Positions 33,421 to 44,597 are shown, counted from the first letter of the stretch. The stretch is 64,000 nt of DNA from Hofstenia miamia (GCA_004352715.1 SCFE01000072.1:1503795-1567794), one strand, 5' to 3'. Notes: a model not told the origin generated them from the sequence alone. Numbers and translations are program-made.

Positions 33421-34767
33421 TGTAGAATCATGCCAATCTGCCATTAGTATATAATTTATAGAAAACCTATTACTATTCTTAGTTAACACATTAAGCAGAG
33501 TTGACATTCTCCTAATTCTCTCCTTCACAATAAGTGTTTGGTTTATTAACTTAACTTAATATGCATTAGCCTTTCTAACTGCGTAACTCACTCCAACTTA
33601 TTTAGATAAAGCCGAGAAAATGGAAGACAGGATCAACACTCGAAGGTTGCCATGCATTTCCAGAAACACACCAATCAGCTGCATCTACAAATGGAGCTGC
33701 CTTTTCAAAGTAGAAACCATCAAAGGGATTGGTATGTGAATAGCGAACTCAGTGTGATGGGATTTGCAACTACTTAAGAATTTAGTGCATTGATTGTTTT
33801 TGTTATTATGAATTTGTATCAGGAACGGATTAATGCAACTGGGATGCTTGAGTAGCTTATTATTGAGCCTTACATGTAATAACCCTACATATATAGAAAT
33901 ACATAATAGCCTTTGATACATGTAAACAATCAATGCCACCTGCAGAAAAATATAGACATGAGTCGGCCAAAGGTCTACCATAAGAAACAATGAGCAACTT
34001 GTTGTGACTATTAAACAATCTATATGTAATAAAATATAAAGATACGACTTATATAACCATCTAAATATAAGTAATATTAAATCACTGATTGTAAGATAAC
34101 ATAATAACTGACTGAAGTTCATCAATAGGGAAGTTAGCATGTAGAGCATAATAATAACAGGCAAGCAATGACAAGTAGGAAAGCTATAACAGTAAAAAAA
34201 CTCCTATACCTATCTGTAACCTAAGAGCACTAAAGGTAACTACAGCTGTTGCCCTCCCTGCTGTGGAATAGCTATTAGGAGGCTGCTCCAGCATACCTTT
34301 AACTGGATGTGGAAACCACCATACAATTACCCCAACTTGTATACGTTTAGCTTTCCATTAGAATATAAAATAACCTGACAAGAGAAAAGTAAATCCAACA
34401 TAAATTCATTCATTAATAATTATATCATTTCAGGCATTTTTATAGCACTTTGTAATAAACAACTAAATACTACACTAGCACCTGTTAATTGCTTCTTGTT
34501 TACAGTTTTCCCTTGTTTTATATTTCTGATAAATATTACGCAATGTCAGTGTTAATTTGACTACACTGTTTGGCCATCTATCATTTTGTCAAATACTGTT
34601 GAGCATAATTTAAATCTAACTGCACAAAACGTTTTACAAAATAAAATAATCAATCCTATCATGTGTTTACATTTTAATTATTATAATCATTATAAATATT
34701 TTTAGTCTTTGTTCCATTCATCCTTTCTCTCATCTTGACCACACATGATAGTTTATGGATTATGTCA
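33421..34767 (-). repeat. LTR3: 5' LTR of E2
   Basis: It has TG/CA ends on the minus strand (TGACATAATCC ... GATTCTACA), is 1347 bp long and aligns throughout with LTR1 and LTR2. It contains the 240-bp block missing from LTR1. It is followed on the plus strand by CAAT (34768-34771), the candidate target duplication. As the 5' LTR it should hold the promoter, but no TATA box or initiator could be assigned with confidence. Confidence 0.88.
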
Positions 34768-34989
34768 CAATATGTTTAAAAATCAATATTTTATTTCCTA
34801 ACACAATAAATTACTGTCAAATTGATAAAACACAAATGCATTTTATAATAAGGCTTGTTAAGTGATAGAAAATAGTGTTTTGTTAGTGAAATAAAAAGAT
34901 GAACAATCAATTTATTATGCACTATTCACAAATTATATTTAAGCAAAAGTGTTATGATTAATTTGCAATTGACAATGCCACAAAATTTT
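34768..34989. other. Intergenic AT-rich stretch
   Basis: After the CAAT copy there are about 220 bases of AT-rich sequence with no ORF or repeat match recognised. It does not continue the ORF3 that LTR1 interrupts on the other side of the pair. Confidence 0.6.
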
Positions 34990-35329
34990 TTCTTTTTTTT
35001 CCAATTTCTTTAAATATTGAGTGTGATATACAATCACCCTCTACCAGTTTATCTACCCAGATAGCCTTGCTCAGTACAAAATTTCATTGTTATTCTGCTG
35101 ATATATGATTTTGAAACTGGTTTACACATCAGATTTTGTTTGTCATGGTGTATGATGGGGATGGTATTAATATTTTCTTTATTTGTTAGCAATAGAGGAC
35201 ATTTATACAACATGGGCAAATGAGTACTACCAACATGTTGAGGTTCTACAATGTCTGTGTGTATCATTACAATATGATTTCCACCAAAAATATCACAGTA
35301 GTAATTGGCAGTTGTTACCATTTCTCAAT

Positions 35330-35690
35330 ATATCTTTCTGTAAAGCCTAGTAGATTTCCAGCTTGGGCCAAGTCTATTTCATATTGTGACTCATTCTTCA
35401 CCATTAATAAATTGTGAAATGTTCTAAATTTTAATGAAATCCCATAGAGGTCTAGCATGTAATTTATTAATTCATAGAGTTAATGAAAGCTATCCATATG
35501 CCCTGAATAAATTTCCAATTAGTTTACATTTCCATCTTTATCCTTTAAGGTCCATGTTTGTTGTATAAGATTAAGAAATTTTGATGGGTATCCAAAATCA
35601 ATTAGTGCAACCTCACTGGCATTATATATAGATTTGTCCAAATATGTTGTAAATTCATTCTATTTTTGTTTCCTAATTACTCTAGTCAAT
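35330..35690 (-). pseudogene. Polinton-type virion-protein-like fragment (possibly penton/minor capsid)
   Basis: On the minus strand, just after the integrase end, the reading gives FTTYLDKSIYNASEVALIDF, TWTLKDKDGN, LEIYSGHMDS, YEFINYMLDLYG, HNLLMVKNESQY and AGNLLGFTE. The pattern (a WEVAL-like segment, a G-Y-x-S-like turn, an LLGF box) resembles a conserved short virion protein found beside the integrase in Maverick/Polinton elements. I recall that family only in outline. There are several stops. A decayed sequence 34990-35320 downstream may be its continuation. Confidence 0.4.
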
Positions 35691-36605
35691 TCCTGCTGGT
35701 AGAATTTTCCTTTAATTATTTCACTGCAATTGTCACTATTTGACTTTAGTTCATATGTAATAGGGATGATGGGAAACACCTTGTTTATTTTAAAACCCTC
35801 TGTTTGCAATTGTGGTGAATAGCCTTCTCAAAATGTGTAATTGGATTTTGAAATTCTTACCAGATTGCCAATGTGAAACAATGCTGGTCAGTGTTCAGTA
35901 ATGGTTATTACTAACAGTAATTAGTTTTCCAATCAAGTATGGTACATGTTTTTTTCTTACAGAATTTAGGTGTGCATATTGTATGATTTACTCTGCAATT
36001 TAAGACACCAACAATTTGTTGAAGTTTGTCTATATATTTATAATGTCCACTAAAGTGAAGATACTGGAATAGAATTACTTTCAAACTCCTTATCACTTTT
36101 TCTGCACACATCACTTTCATGTTTGAATTAGTGCTACACACTGTTATATTATTTATATTGTAGAAATCATTAAAAAATCCTTAAAATTTATGTTCCTCTA
36201 TCAATGCAAATCTTTTTCACATTATGCCAGTTATCAATTTTTTTAAAAGCAGACAACACATGACTAGCAGTTTTATTATACAATGGTTGTACACAAAATT
36301 TTTTTGACAAAATATTATAACAAACAAGCAATTACTTTATCCCTCTATTGTACAATGCTAGACTTTCAATAACTGCCAAATCCTTAGTCCATATTTCATC
36401 AATGCCAAATGCAATAACATTCTGATGTGGGAATTTTCTCACAGCTGACTTGTGTATATTGTATGTATCATTTGTAGCAAGGAAATTTCAAAAATTTTCC
36501 AGAGGTATTTTTGGAAATTTTAAATTGAGATACAACTCATACGCACCCCCAAAACAAGCAGATGATTTTAGCATTGCGTACAACTGATGCAAGTGTTTAT
36601 CTATT
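35690..36605 (-). pseudogene. Maverick/Polinton-type DDE integrase, degenerate
   Basis: The minus-strand pieces line up with the retrovirus-like integrases of Maverick/Polinton elements. They are: an N-terminal CFGGAYELYLNLKF (about 36545); NDTYNIHKSAVRKFPHQNV (about 36440), the usual Y-x-LHKP-x-RR-x-F position; FGIDEIWTKDLAVIE with the first Asp (about 36390); VQPLYNKTASHVLSAFKKI (about 36260); CIDRGT with the second Asp (about 36190); CAEKVIRSLKVILFQYLHFSGHYKYID with the Glu (about 36100, shown here by positions); and C-terminal VRISKSNYTF, EGYSPQL, FPIIPITYEL and FYQQELTRVI (35690-35880). All three catalytic residues can be placed, but stops and frameshifts interrupt it. In intact elements it joins the element ends to target DNA. 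Confidence 0.8.
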
Positions 36606-37305
36606 ACAATTTATTCCAAACCATAAGTTCCTTTCTATTTATAGCCTCATAAACATGACTATTTTTAACCAGATGGGTGGGGATTGTAACAATGTCATGC
36701 ATACACTGGTTCAGTCTTTTGTTTAGTGTTTGCAAGGCATTTTTTGAATTCAGTAAATGATAATGAGCCAGCACTTGTATGAATTGCATCATCATGTAGG
36801 AGAGCAATTGTAATTGAACTTCTTAAAAAGTTTTTTTAATTCATCATTGGTTGGGTTCTCTTTTTGACAGTGTCATTGTTGAGTGCATGTTTGAACAGTG
36901 TTGCATTTTATTCATATATTATCTTGAATTAAGGGGGTTTGTTGTTGTTGTGTAGAATAACAATTACTCAATTCTAGCTGCATACTGTCACCATCAATAC
37001 ATTGTTCTTGACAGCAATCTGATGTAAATCTATTGTAATTTTCCAGAGAAATAAGCACCATTTCAACTGCAGACATTGTATATAATGATTTGAGATTTTA
37101 GTGCATATAGATATTATATATAGTTCAACATAATGCATAAAAAACAATTGAAAAATGCTAGTCCATTTGATGTTCTTAGAAGTGTATTTTTTTTCAACTT
37201 TGAATGTCTTAATAGTGAAGTCTCTGTGTACTGACATTATTTTAGAAATGTAGTCTTTTCATCACCAAGTGGAATAATTCCTTGCTGAATGTTAAAAAAA
37301 ATTCC
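36606..37305 (-). other. Decayed sequence between ATPase-like and integrase fragments
   Basis: Short open pieces exist (for example YTMSAVEMVLISLENYNRF near 37050, and NALQTLNKRLNQCMHD near 36720), but I could not match them to a named Polinton protein. They probably belong to the same element. Confidence 0.3.
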
Positions 37306-37760
37306 TCATACTAAATTTAAAGTTTGATTAGGAATTTGTAAATGATGCTTTCTTGAATCAGCTCCATAGAAAATTTGTCTTTCTTCAAGGCTTGTTGAAA
37401 TGCATAATTTGTTTGGAATGTCCTGAGCAAAATTTATAAGCAAATTACCATATGGTTTGCTAACAGCCTTTTCATATGCAGCCAGCAATTCATGCATTAT
37501 TACCATCTGGGTTCCTAAAATTCTAATCTGTGCTCTGTCATGCACTGAATTAAACAAAAATATTCCAGAAGCATTTTTCTGAATTAGACTTGAGTAATGC
37601 CCCTTTAGAATGCCAAATGTGTAATCTACACAATCCCTAAATTTAAATGTCTTCCTGCTATAACATGGTTAGCAAATACCTCTGATTGTAACAAGGTTTC
37701 ACACATATTCTCAAATATTGTTAACAAATTTTGAACACTTTTTTTACTTAGTAAACTTTC
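37306..37760 (-). pseudogene. Polinton packaging-ATPase-like C-terminal fragment
   Basis: The minus strand reads FTDFLESLLSKKSVQNL (about 37760), then after a shift IFLFNSVHDRAQIRILGTQ, HELLAAYEKAVSKPYGNLL, INFAQDIPNKLCIST and a short basic end. The run F-x-N-x-x-D-x-x-Q-I then L-x-A-Y-x-x-A-x-x-K-P-Y-G-x-L-L-x-x-F resembles the C-terminal part of the FtsK/HerA-like packaging ATPase of Polintons and adintoviruses. The Walker A and B parts are not visible. Being 700 bp upstream of an integrase on the same strand supports it. Family assignment is from memory. Confidence 0.45.
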
Positions 37761-37899
37761 CAAAAAATCCGTGAAAAATTCATTTTATATTTGTTATAAA
37801 TATTACTTTTTGTTTATCCAGATATATTTGTTGATGTATTATCTCTTTACATTGTACATGTTTTTTTATTTAAACTAAATTATATATATATAGTTTGTT

Positions 37900-38285
37900 T
37901 AATTGTATTTTGTATAATTGCAATTGACTGAATGGAATTTATTTTGTTTAATTTCATATTTTAACAAGCAATGTGAATTACAAGTGTTGAATTATTATTA
38001 GAGCTCAAATTGTTTTAATCACTTTTGTTTAATTGCAATTGACTGAATGGAATTATTTAGATGTAATAATTTTTTTAACTAACAACTAAATTACAAATGT
38101 TGAATTATTAGAACTCAAATTGTTTTAATTGCTTTTGTTTTATACATAATAATTTTTAACTAACAACTAAGTTACAAATTTTGAAATATTAGAACTCAAA
38201 TTGTTCTAATTGCTTTTGTTTTATACATAATAATTTTTAACTAACAACTAAGTTACAAATTTTGAATTATTAGAACTCAAATTCT
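37900..38285. repeat. Minisatellite, about 81-bp unit (older copies longer)
   Basis: Direct repeats contain AACTAACAACTAAGTTACAA and GAACTCAAATTGTT. The last copies repeat with a period of about 81 bp (AATTTTTAAC at 38151 and 38232). Two earlier copies carrying TTGCAATTGACTGAATGG are spaced about 116 bp apart (about 37918 and 38034). The copies are diverged. The array lies between the Polinton remnant and a solo LTR. Confidence 0.75.
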
Positions 38286-38400
38286 TTGTAGATGTCTTGG
38301 TTTTGAGTTTAAAGTGTAGATCACCACATGCATTTTGAAGTTTATAAGTTTATAACAAATGTGGTGCATATCATGGAATTGTGACTAATTACAATACAAA

Positions 38401-39440
38401 TTTAGCATCATCCAAACTCATCCAAACAAATCTAAGCTGCAAACATCAAACCATGATGAGAATGAGATGATGATTAGAAATATTGTATTAGATCAATTAG
38501 ATAAATTTAGATTGATTTGTATTATGCAACCAAGAAATAATATGTGTCAGAAATAAGAGATTAGTATCAGTTGATAATAATACTTTTTGGCAAAACAATG
38601 AAGTGAAATCACTTCCATTATTTTTAGCTGCCATTTTGGCAGACAAAAGTTCAAATTTGAAATCAACAGGTGTTTTTCTAGATTTGCTATAAATAGAAAC
38701 CAAAACCTGTAAGCAATTGATAAACAATTTAATTTAGAATTCTTATTTTGTTCTGCTATTACAGTTTGATTATTTAATATGATGTCAAGCTAAATGAGTG
38801 GTGTTTAGTAGTGGTCTGGATCCATCATTCAGATTGATTCTAAGGTCTTTGTGTAGGTGTTTTTCTCTCTTTTAGCAGACTAGTGATCACTTAGTACATG
38901 TATTAAAATAAATGAATTAAAAAAATGGTTGGATGACCAAAACCTAGGTAATATATTATTATTATTTCAGATCCAAATTAGTGACCAATAAATGACAGAT
39001 AAAGTGACTGAACATGTACTAATTAATAAATGTAGGTTAGGAAGCTGCTCAATATTAAAGTATTTATTAAGGCCAATATATTTTGGTAATGGCTAAATGT
39101 AATATTAGTTAAGCAGCTAGTAACAAGTCCATTTGCAAATACACAAAACACTTTTACAAAATAGAGTCTAAGTGAAATTGTGTCTTGTCTTGAGTATGCA
39201 CTGAGCTAGGATAGCATTCAGATAAACTGTATCAATGAGCTGAGAGGTGGAAATCAACCAAATGGATCATTGAAGGACTGGTGAAATAGTGAACAGTTAA
39301 ATCTAGTTACGTTATGTTAACAGAAAGAAACAAAAGCTAAAGCAGTATATAGTTAAGTAAATCCCTACCCACAGAAATATGACTAATGTTATACAGTAAT
39401 AAAGGATCAACAGTAATAATGCCTGGTAGAGGATGTTACA
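38401..39440 (+). repeat. Family C solo LTR with 4-bp target duplication
   Basis: It starts TTTAGCATCATCC (first bases changed from TGTAGC) and ends GGTAGAGGATGTTACA, 1040 bp. CAAA precedes it (38397-38400) and CAAA follows it (39441-39444). No internal element sequence is present. It matches the LTRs at 9149-10281 (opposite strand) and 10448-11362. It is the classic product of recombination between the two LTRs of one insertion. Confidence 0.82.
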
Positions 39441-39444
39441 CAAA

Positions 39445-40623
39445 GGATGGAAAAGTGGAAGAATGTGTGATGCATACAATCACTTAAAACAAACCCTATA
39501 AACCAAATAAAGCTGAAAACTGTGTGCAAGTTGACAAAACATTGAAAGCAGAAAAACCTATGTAGTGTATGCAGCCACACAAAAGTCATAAACCAAATAA
39601 AGGTGAAAAATGTGCAAATGTAGAGAAAATAATGTATCAGTCTACAAATGTGTGCAACCCAAAAAAACTGTATAAACACAAAAAGAAATGGAGAGAGAAG
39701 AAGATCATCATGTAAAAACAAATATATAATAATATTGTATATTGAAACACATGTGTGTGTGTATGTATAAAATATATTAATAATGTCCCATGTATAATTT
39801 TTAGGAAACAAAATTGCGCTTTTATGCTTAAAAACCATGTTTACTTTAAAAGTGTGAGTCTATATTTAATGTTTATAATGCTAAGTCACTTTTATGCATA
39901 ACCCCATCTTTTACTCTTTCTGAAAATGTAGCTTGCTTTTATTGTGATTGTATCTTTAAGTATGACAAATATTTTTCACAATTTTGTGAAAATGAATTAA
40001 ACATATGAAATTTTTTACAACAAAATGAAAATGCAGATTTTTACATATAATGTTAGAAGTGTGTTAAACATTGTACACTGTAAACAGTTGAAACACTAAG
40101 AATTTTTATGGATAGGAAAAATATTAGTCATTATCACAAGTGTGAGGTAAACCCAATGTATGCAAATGAGTGTAAGCATGCATAAAATGTGATATAGCCA
40201 GGGATATTAACAAAAGGTGTAATGAAATTAGCCATATAAATTAGTCACTATATCAAAACATGTGCTTGTATACTAAATTGAGCCTCTGTGACATGTATAT
40301 AAATCATATATGTCTATACAAATGTTATACCCAAGTGTTGGCTTTTACATCTATAAATTATTTTCTTTAATACTGAGTGTTGCATAGTTAAAACATTGTT
40401 ACAATGAACATGTCATAACTATATGAACAGAAGCAAATACATCAGTTTGCCTGAAAAATAAAGACTTTGTCAAAAAATTAATTTGCTCAAATTAGTTTTG
40501 TCAAAAACATTTATTGTCATCAATTATATCACTTTGCCCTAAACCTGGAAAGCAAATATGAAAATTTCGTCAAAAAATTCATTCAATTTAGCTTGTCAAA
40601 AATATTTCATTGCTAGATGGTGT
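39445..40623. other. No gene seen; weak diverged direct repeats
   Basis: About 1.2 kb of AT-rich DNA. Two loose direct repeats are visible: ATAAACCAAATAAAG at about 39498 and again at about 39590, and a TTGTCAAAAA-containing block at about 40465-40515 and 40555-40605. No ORF is convincing. Confidence 0.5.
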
Positions 40624-41491
40624 CAGGGTTTTTGAGTCGAGTTTGAGTTACTTGGACCAAGTTCGAGTTTTTATGTTTCAAGTTTGAGTTCGAGTATTTT
40701 TTGAAGAAAATTCCGAGTTCGATCGAGTATTAATGCGTTTCCGAGTTTTTAGTTGAAGTTTTCTATTCATTTTGAAATCATTTCTCCTTTAAATTTATAA
40801 TTTTTTTGCATGCATTCAGTTTCGGAGTGAAAACCAATTTAATGAAATACTTAAAATGTGTGATATATCTAAGAATCTAGATTAGCCTATTTTACTTATT
40901 TTAATAATTTTAAATTTTACAATTTAATTTATAGGTGCTTGTGTGGCATGGTTATCCTCATTTCCTTTGTTGAATTTTACAAGACAGTATCAATACTTTC
41001 ATACAGCTTGTATATTGCATTTAATTTAAGAAAAGTCCTTTTATTTTTACGTGGATATATAATTGTATAATCAATATTAGTTTTCAGTCGTATTGTCGAA
41101 CACATGCAGTAGCAGTATTCTATTTAATTAAATTAAATTTTCCATATTTTTTAAGTGCTTACATTAATAGATTTTTAGAATGGAAAGCGATATAGTGCAG
41201 ATAATTGATAAAATCCGTCAGGAATGGCGAAAGGAAGCAGCATTGCGTTCCAAAGTCTATGAGCATTTTCTTGTTGAATATATTAACGGCATTAAAACGC
41301 AAAATAGAAAGTGTATGAAATGCAATAAAGTTCTAAAATCGACGGATTGCAATACGAAATCTCTTTCCAACCATATAAAAATTTGCCGTCCTTCAATAAC
41401 TCAAACTCAAGCTCACGGTCAACAGTTAATGCCCTCATTTATGCCAATGCAACGAGATTGTATCCACAAAAAAGGAATTTCTCATATTGCT
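40624..41491 (+). mobile_element. hAT transposon with BED-finger transposase, 5' end
   Basis: A CAGGGTTTTTGAGTCGAG end at 40624 is typical of a hAT terminus. It is followed by subterminal, imperfect GAGTTTGAGTT/GAGTTCGAGTT repeats (40638-40760). The candidate 8-bp target duplication on the left is GATGGTGT (40616-40623). The transposase start follows at 41180. The right end is hidden or lost in the 41492-42491 gap. Confidence 0.6.
41180..41491 (+). CDS. BED-type zinc finger N-terminus of a hAT transposase, partial
   Basis: The ORF begins MESDIVQIIDKIRQEWRKE and shows RKCMKCNKVLKSTDCNTKSL followed by SNHIKIC. That is a BED finger pattern (C-x2-C ... L-x2-H-x3-4-C/H), which binds transposon ends in hAT proteins. 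It is open for 104 codons and runs into the N-gap. The hAT catalytic core and dimerisation domain are not seen. It could be a domesticated BED protein, but the hAT-like end 550 bp upstream argues for a transposon. Confidence 0.7.
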
Positions 41492-42491
41492 NNNNNNNNN
41501 NNNNNNNNNNNNNNNNNNNNNNNNNNNNNNNNNNNNNNNNNNNNNNNNNNNNNNNNNNNNNNNNNNNNNNNNNNNNNNNNNNNNNNNNNNNNNNNNNNNN
41601 NNNNNNNNNNNNNNNNNNNNNNNNNNNNNNNNNNNNNNNNNNNNNNNNNNNNNNNNNNNNNNNNNNNNNNNNNNNNNNNNNNNNNNNNNNNNNNNNNNNN
41701 NNNNNNNNNNNNNNNNNNNNNNNNNNNNNNNNNNNNNNNNNNNNNNNNNNNNNNNNNNNNNNNNNNNNNNNNNNNNNNNNNNNNNNNNNNNNNNNNNNNN
41801 NNNNNNNNNNNNNNNNNNNNNNNNNNNNNNNNNNNNNNNNNNNNNNNNNNNNNNNNNNNNNNNNNNNNNNNNNNNNNNNNNNNNNNNNNNNNNNNNNNNN
41901 NNNNNNNNNNNNNNNNNNNNNNNNNNNNNNNNNNNNNNNNNNNNNNNNNNNNNNNNNNNNNNNNNNNNNNNNNNNNNNNNNNNNNNNNNNNNNNNNNNNN
42001 NNNNNNNNNNNNNNNNNNNNNNNNNNNNNNNNNNNNNNNNNNNNNNNNNNNNNNNNNNNNNNNNNNNNNNNNNNNNNNNNNNNNNNNNNNNNNNNNNNNN
42101 NNNNNNNNNNNNNNNNNNNNNNNNNNNNNNNNNNNNNNNNNNNNNNNNNNNNNNNNNNNNNNNNNNNNNNNNNNNNNNNNNNNNNNNNNNNNNNNNNNNN
42201 NNNNNNNNNNNNNNNNNNNNNNNNNNNNNNNNNNNNNNNNNNNNNNNNNNNNNNNNNNNNNNNNNNNNNNNNNNNNNNNNNNNNNNNNNNNNNNNNNNNN
42301 NNNNNNNNNNNNNNNNNNNNNNNNNNNNNNNNNNNNNNNNNNNNNNNNNNNNNNNNNNNNNNNNNNNNNNNNNNNNNNNNNNNNNNNNNNNNNNNNNNNN
42401 NNNNNNNNNNNNNNNNNNNNNNNNNNNNNNNNNNNNNNNNNNNNNNNNNNNNNNNNNNNNNNNNNNNNNNNNNNNNNNNNNNNNNNNNNNN
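41492..42491. other. Assembly gap (1000 N)
   Basis: A fixed-size gap that hides the rest of the BED transposase. Apparent long ORFs across it are artefacts of N. Confidence 0.98.
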
Positions 42492-43597
42492 GATCATACT
42501 TTCAAGTTGAACTTGTTGCTCTGAAAAGTGGCAAATATTCTTGAGTAAGCAAGTTTCAAATTGTATATAATGTCTAACACATCAAATGTAATGGTGATAA
42601 TAACATACATGGCATTGAAGATGGCTCTGGTCTGAATGATTCCTAGGTGTCATCACTTGTGCACTCACCTCACCAGGTCAAAATTGTAATACTCAGATAC
42701 TGCTAGGCAATTATTCTGGCTCTATGAATAGACATGTCCACTCTTGTTGACTTTCCAATGATAATTATTAAAATATCATTAAGCCATTTGGTGGATATTG
42801 ATGCCAGGCTTCTTGTGCTTCCACAGAATTTCACTGAGGACCTTATGCCTTTCTATTTGTTGATGATGTCTTTCTCAGAAATTTCTCCTTAATCATGATG
42901 TGCAGGATCACATGCTCTTTTTGATCAGCATTAATGTTGGGGAGGAAATCATACTCTGTGCCCATGCTGAATCCAAACATTAGGTTTTCTCCCAGAGGCT
43001 TTTGCAGATCACACTTATAGCTGGGCAGCACAGTGCAATATTTAGCATTGGTGTGAAGCTTCTCTTTTATTGAATGATAGTAAAGATAAAATCATTGAAA
43101 TTCTTGATCCAGCAAGCAACAATATTTGACCTGTCTCCAATGAACTTCTTAAACCACATGAGAGCACTGTTGTCTGTGTGCATTCAGAAGGCTTAACTAA
43201 CAAGAAGTAGCACATTTTTTGGAGAGAATTGATCAAATCAATGATTCTCAGTTTTGGTGGGTCCATAATTTTCCTTGGATGTGCAAAGTTCCTGGCTGAA
43301 GGATTGTACAGGAAGTTCCTTCCTGTCACAGATCTTGCTCAGCACACCACTGTTGGCTACCATGCTTGAATGCATTTGACTATAAACTCCAAATTGTATT
43401 TGGGACTGTTGAGGCTTGGCAATTGACAGAACTATTTTTTAATCAAGCCCAGTTCAATCAGATCTTCCCATCTCCACATCAAGTCAACACTTTTTTGTAA
43501 TAACTTAGAAATTGGCTTAGTTTTTTCAGCCAGCTTAAGAATAAACATCCTATTGTAGTTAAGGAAGCCCATCAGTTTCTGTCAACCAGAACATCAA
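42492..43597 (-). pseudogene. pol: Decayed gypsy pol (RT end, RNase H, integrase finger), copy D
   Basis: On the minus strand: MGFLNYNRMFILKLAEKTK (about 43560), DLMWRWEDLIELGLIKK, SLNSPKYNLEF, then RNase H pieces VTGRNFLYNPSARNF and LMWFKKFIGDRSNIVACW (about 43130), the linker with EYDFLPNINADQKEHVIL (about 42930), and a piece of the integrase finger (HLGIIQTRAIFNA, about 42620). These match MGFINYYGSF, PSLNTPDYDKEF, LAWLKKFSGDKS and LPDINADKKGN of E2. Stops are dense, so this is an old copy. It is cut by gaps on both sides. Confidence 0.75.
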
Positions 43598-44597
43598 NNN
43601 NNNNNNNNNNNNNNNNNNNNNNNNNNNNNNNNNNNNNNNNNNNNNNNNNNNNNNNNNNNNNNNNNNNNNNNNNNNNNNNNNNNNNNNNNNNNNNNNNNNN
43701 NNNNNNNNNNNNNNNNNNNNNNNNNNNNNNNNNNNNNNNNNNNNNNNNNNNNNNNNNNNNNNNNNNNNNNNNNNNNNNNNNNNNNNNNNNNNNNNNNNNN
43801 NNNNNNNNNNNNNNNNNNNNNNNNNNNNNNNNNNNNNNNNNNNNNNNNNNNNNNNNNNNNNNNNNNNNNNNNNNNNNNNNNNNNNNNNNNNNNNNNNNNN
43901 NNNNNNNNNNNNNNNNNNNNNNNNNNNNNNNNNNNNNNNNNNNNNNNNNNNNNNNNNNNNNNNNNNNNNNNNNNNNNNNNNNNNNNNNNNNNNNNNNNNN
44001 NNNNNNNNNNNNNNNNNNNNNNNNNNNNNNNNNNNNNNNNNNNNNNNNNNNNNNNNNNNNNNNNNNNNNNNNNNNNNNNNNNNNNNNNNNNNNNNNNNNN
44101 NNNNNNNNNNNNNNNNNNNNNNNNNNNNNNNNNNNNNNNNNNNNNNNNNNNNNNNNNNNNNNNNNNNNNNNNNNNNNNNNNNNNNNNNNNNNNNNNNNNN
44201 NNNNNNNNNNNNNNNNNNNNNNNNNNNNNNNNNNNNNNNNNNNNNNNNNNNNNNNNNNNNNNNNNNNNNNNNNNNNNNNNNNNNNNNNNNNNNNNNNNNN
44301 NNNNNNNNNNNNNNNNNNNNNNNNNNNNNNNNNNNNNNNNNNNNNNNNNNNNNNNNNNNNNNNNNNNNNNNNNNNNNNNNNNNNNNNNNNNNNNNNNNNN
44401 NNNNNNNNNNNNNNNNNNNNNNNNNNNNNNNNNNNNNNNNNNNNNNNNNNNNNNNNNNNNNNNNNNNNNNNNNNNNNNNNNNNNNNNNNNNNNNNNNNNN
44501 NNNNNNNNNNNNNNNNNNNNNNNNNNNNNNNNNNNNNNNNNNNNNNNNNNNNNNNNNNNNNNNNNNNNNNNNNNNNNNNNNNNNNNNNNNNNNNNNN
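43598..44597. other. Assembly gap (1000 N)
   Basis: Fixed-size gap that truncates the copy D pol fragment on its 5' side. Confidence 0.98.

Larger units (their letters stand above)
12080..34767 (-). mobile_element. Two tandem family B Ty3/gypsy elements (E1 and E2) sharing one LTR
   Basis: The order on the plus strand is LTR1 (12080-13233), E1 internal (13234-22077), LTR2 (22078 to about 23377), E2 internal (about 23377-33420) and LTR3 (33421-34767). All are in minus orientation. LTR2 serves as the 5' LTR of E1 (PBS at 22060-22077) and as the 3' LTR of E2, where its outer end is deleted. Each internal part reads gag, pol, motif-repeat ORF, ORF3 on the minus strand. E1 and E2 are closely similar but differ by scattered substitutions and private deletions. 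Neither is intact. The array looks like the product of unequal recombination between LTRs, not two independent insertions. Confidence 0.85.

Noticed and set aside
13979-33425. Many plus-strand ORFs of 60-150 codons across the family B pair
   Set aside because: They are antisense to gag, pol and ORF3 on the minus strand, rich in Ser, Phe and Ile from reverse reading of Lys/Glu/Asn codons, and have no recognisable domains.
36974-37237. Minus-strand ORF between the ATPase-like and integrase fragments as a capsid gene
   Set aside because: I looked for Polinton major-capsid blocks and did not find a convincing match.
39407-39838. 143-codon minus-strand ORF, Phe/Leu-rich (membrane-like)
   Set aside because: It begins in the end of the solo LTR and runs over simple imperfect repeats. 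Hydrophobic look is due to AT-rich sequence.
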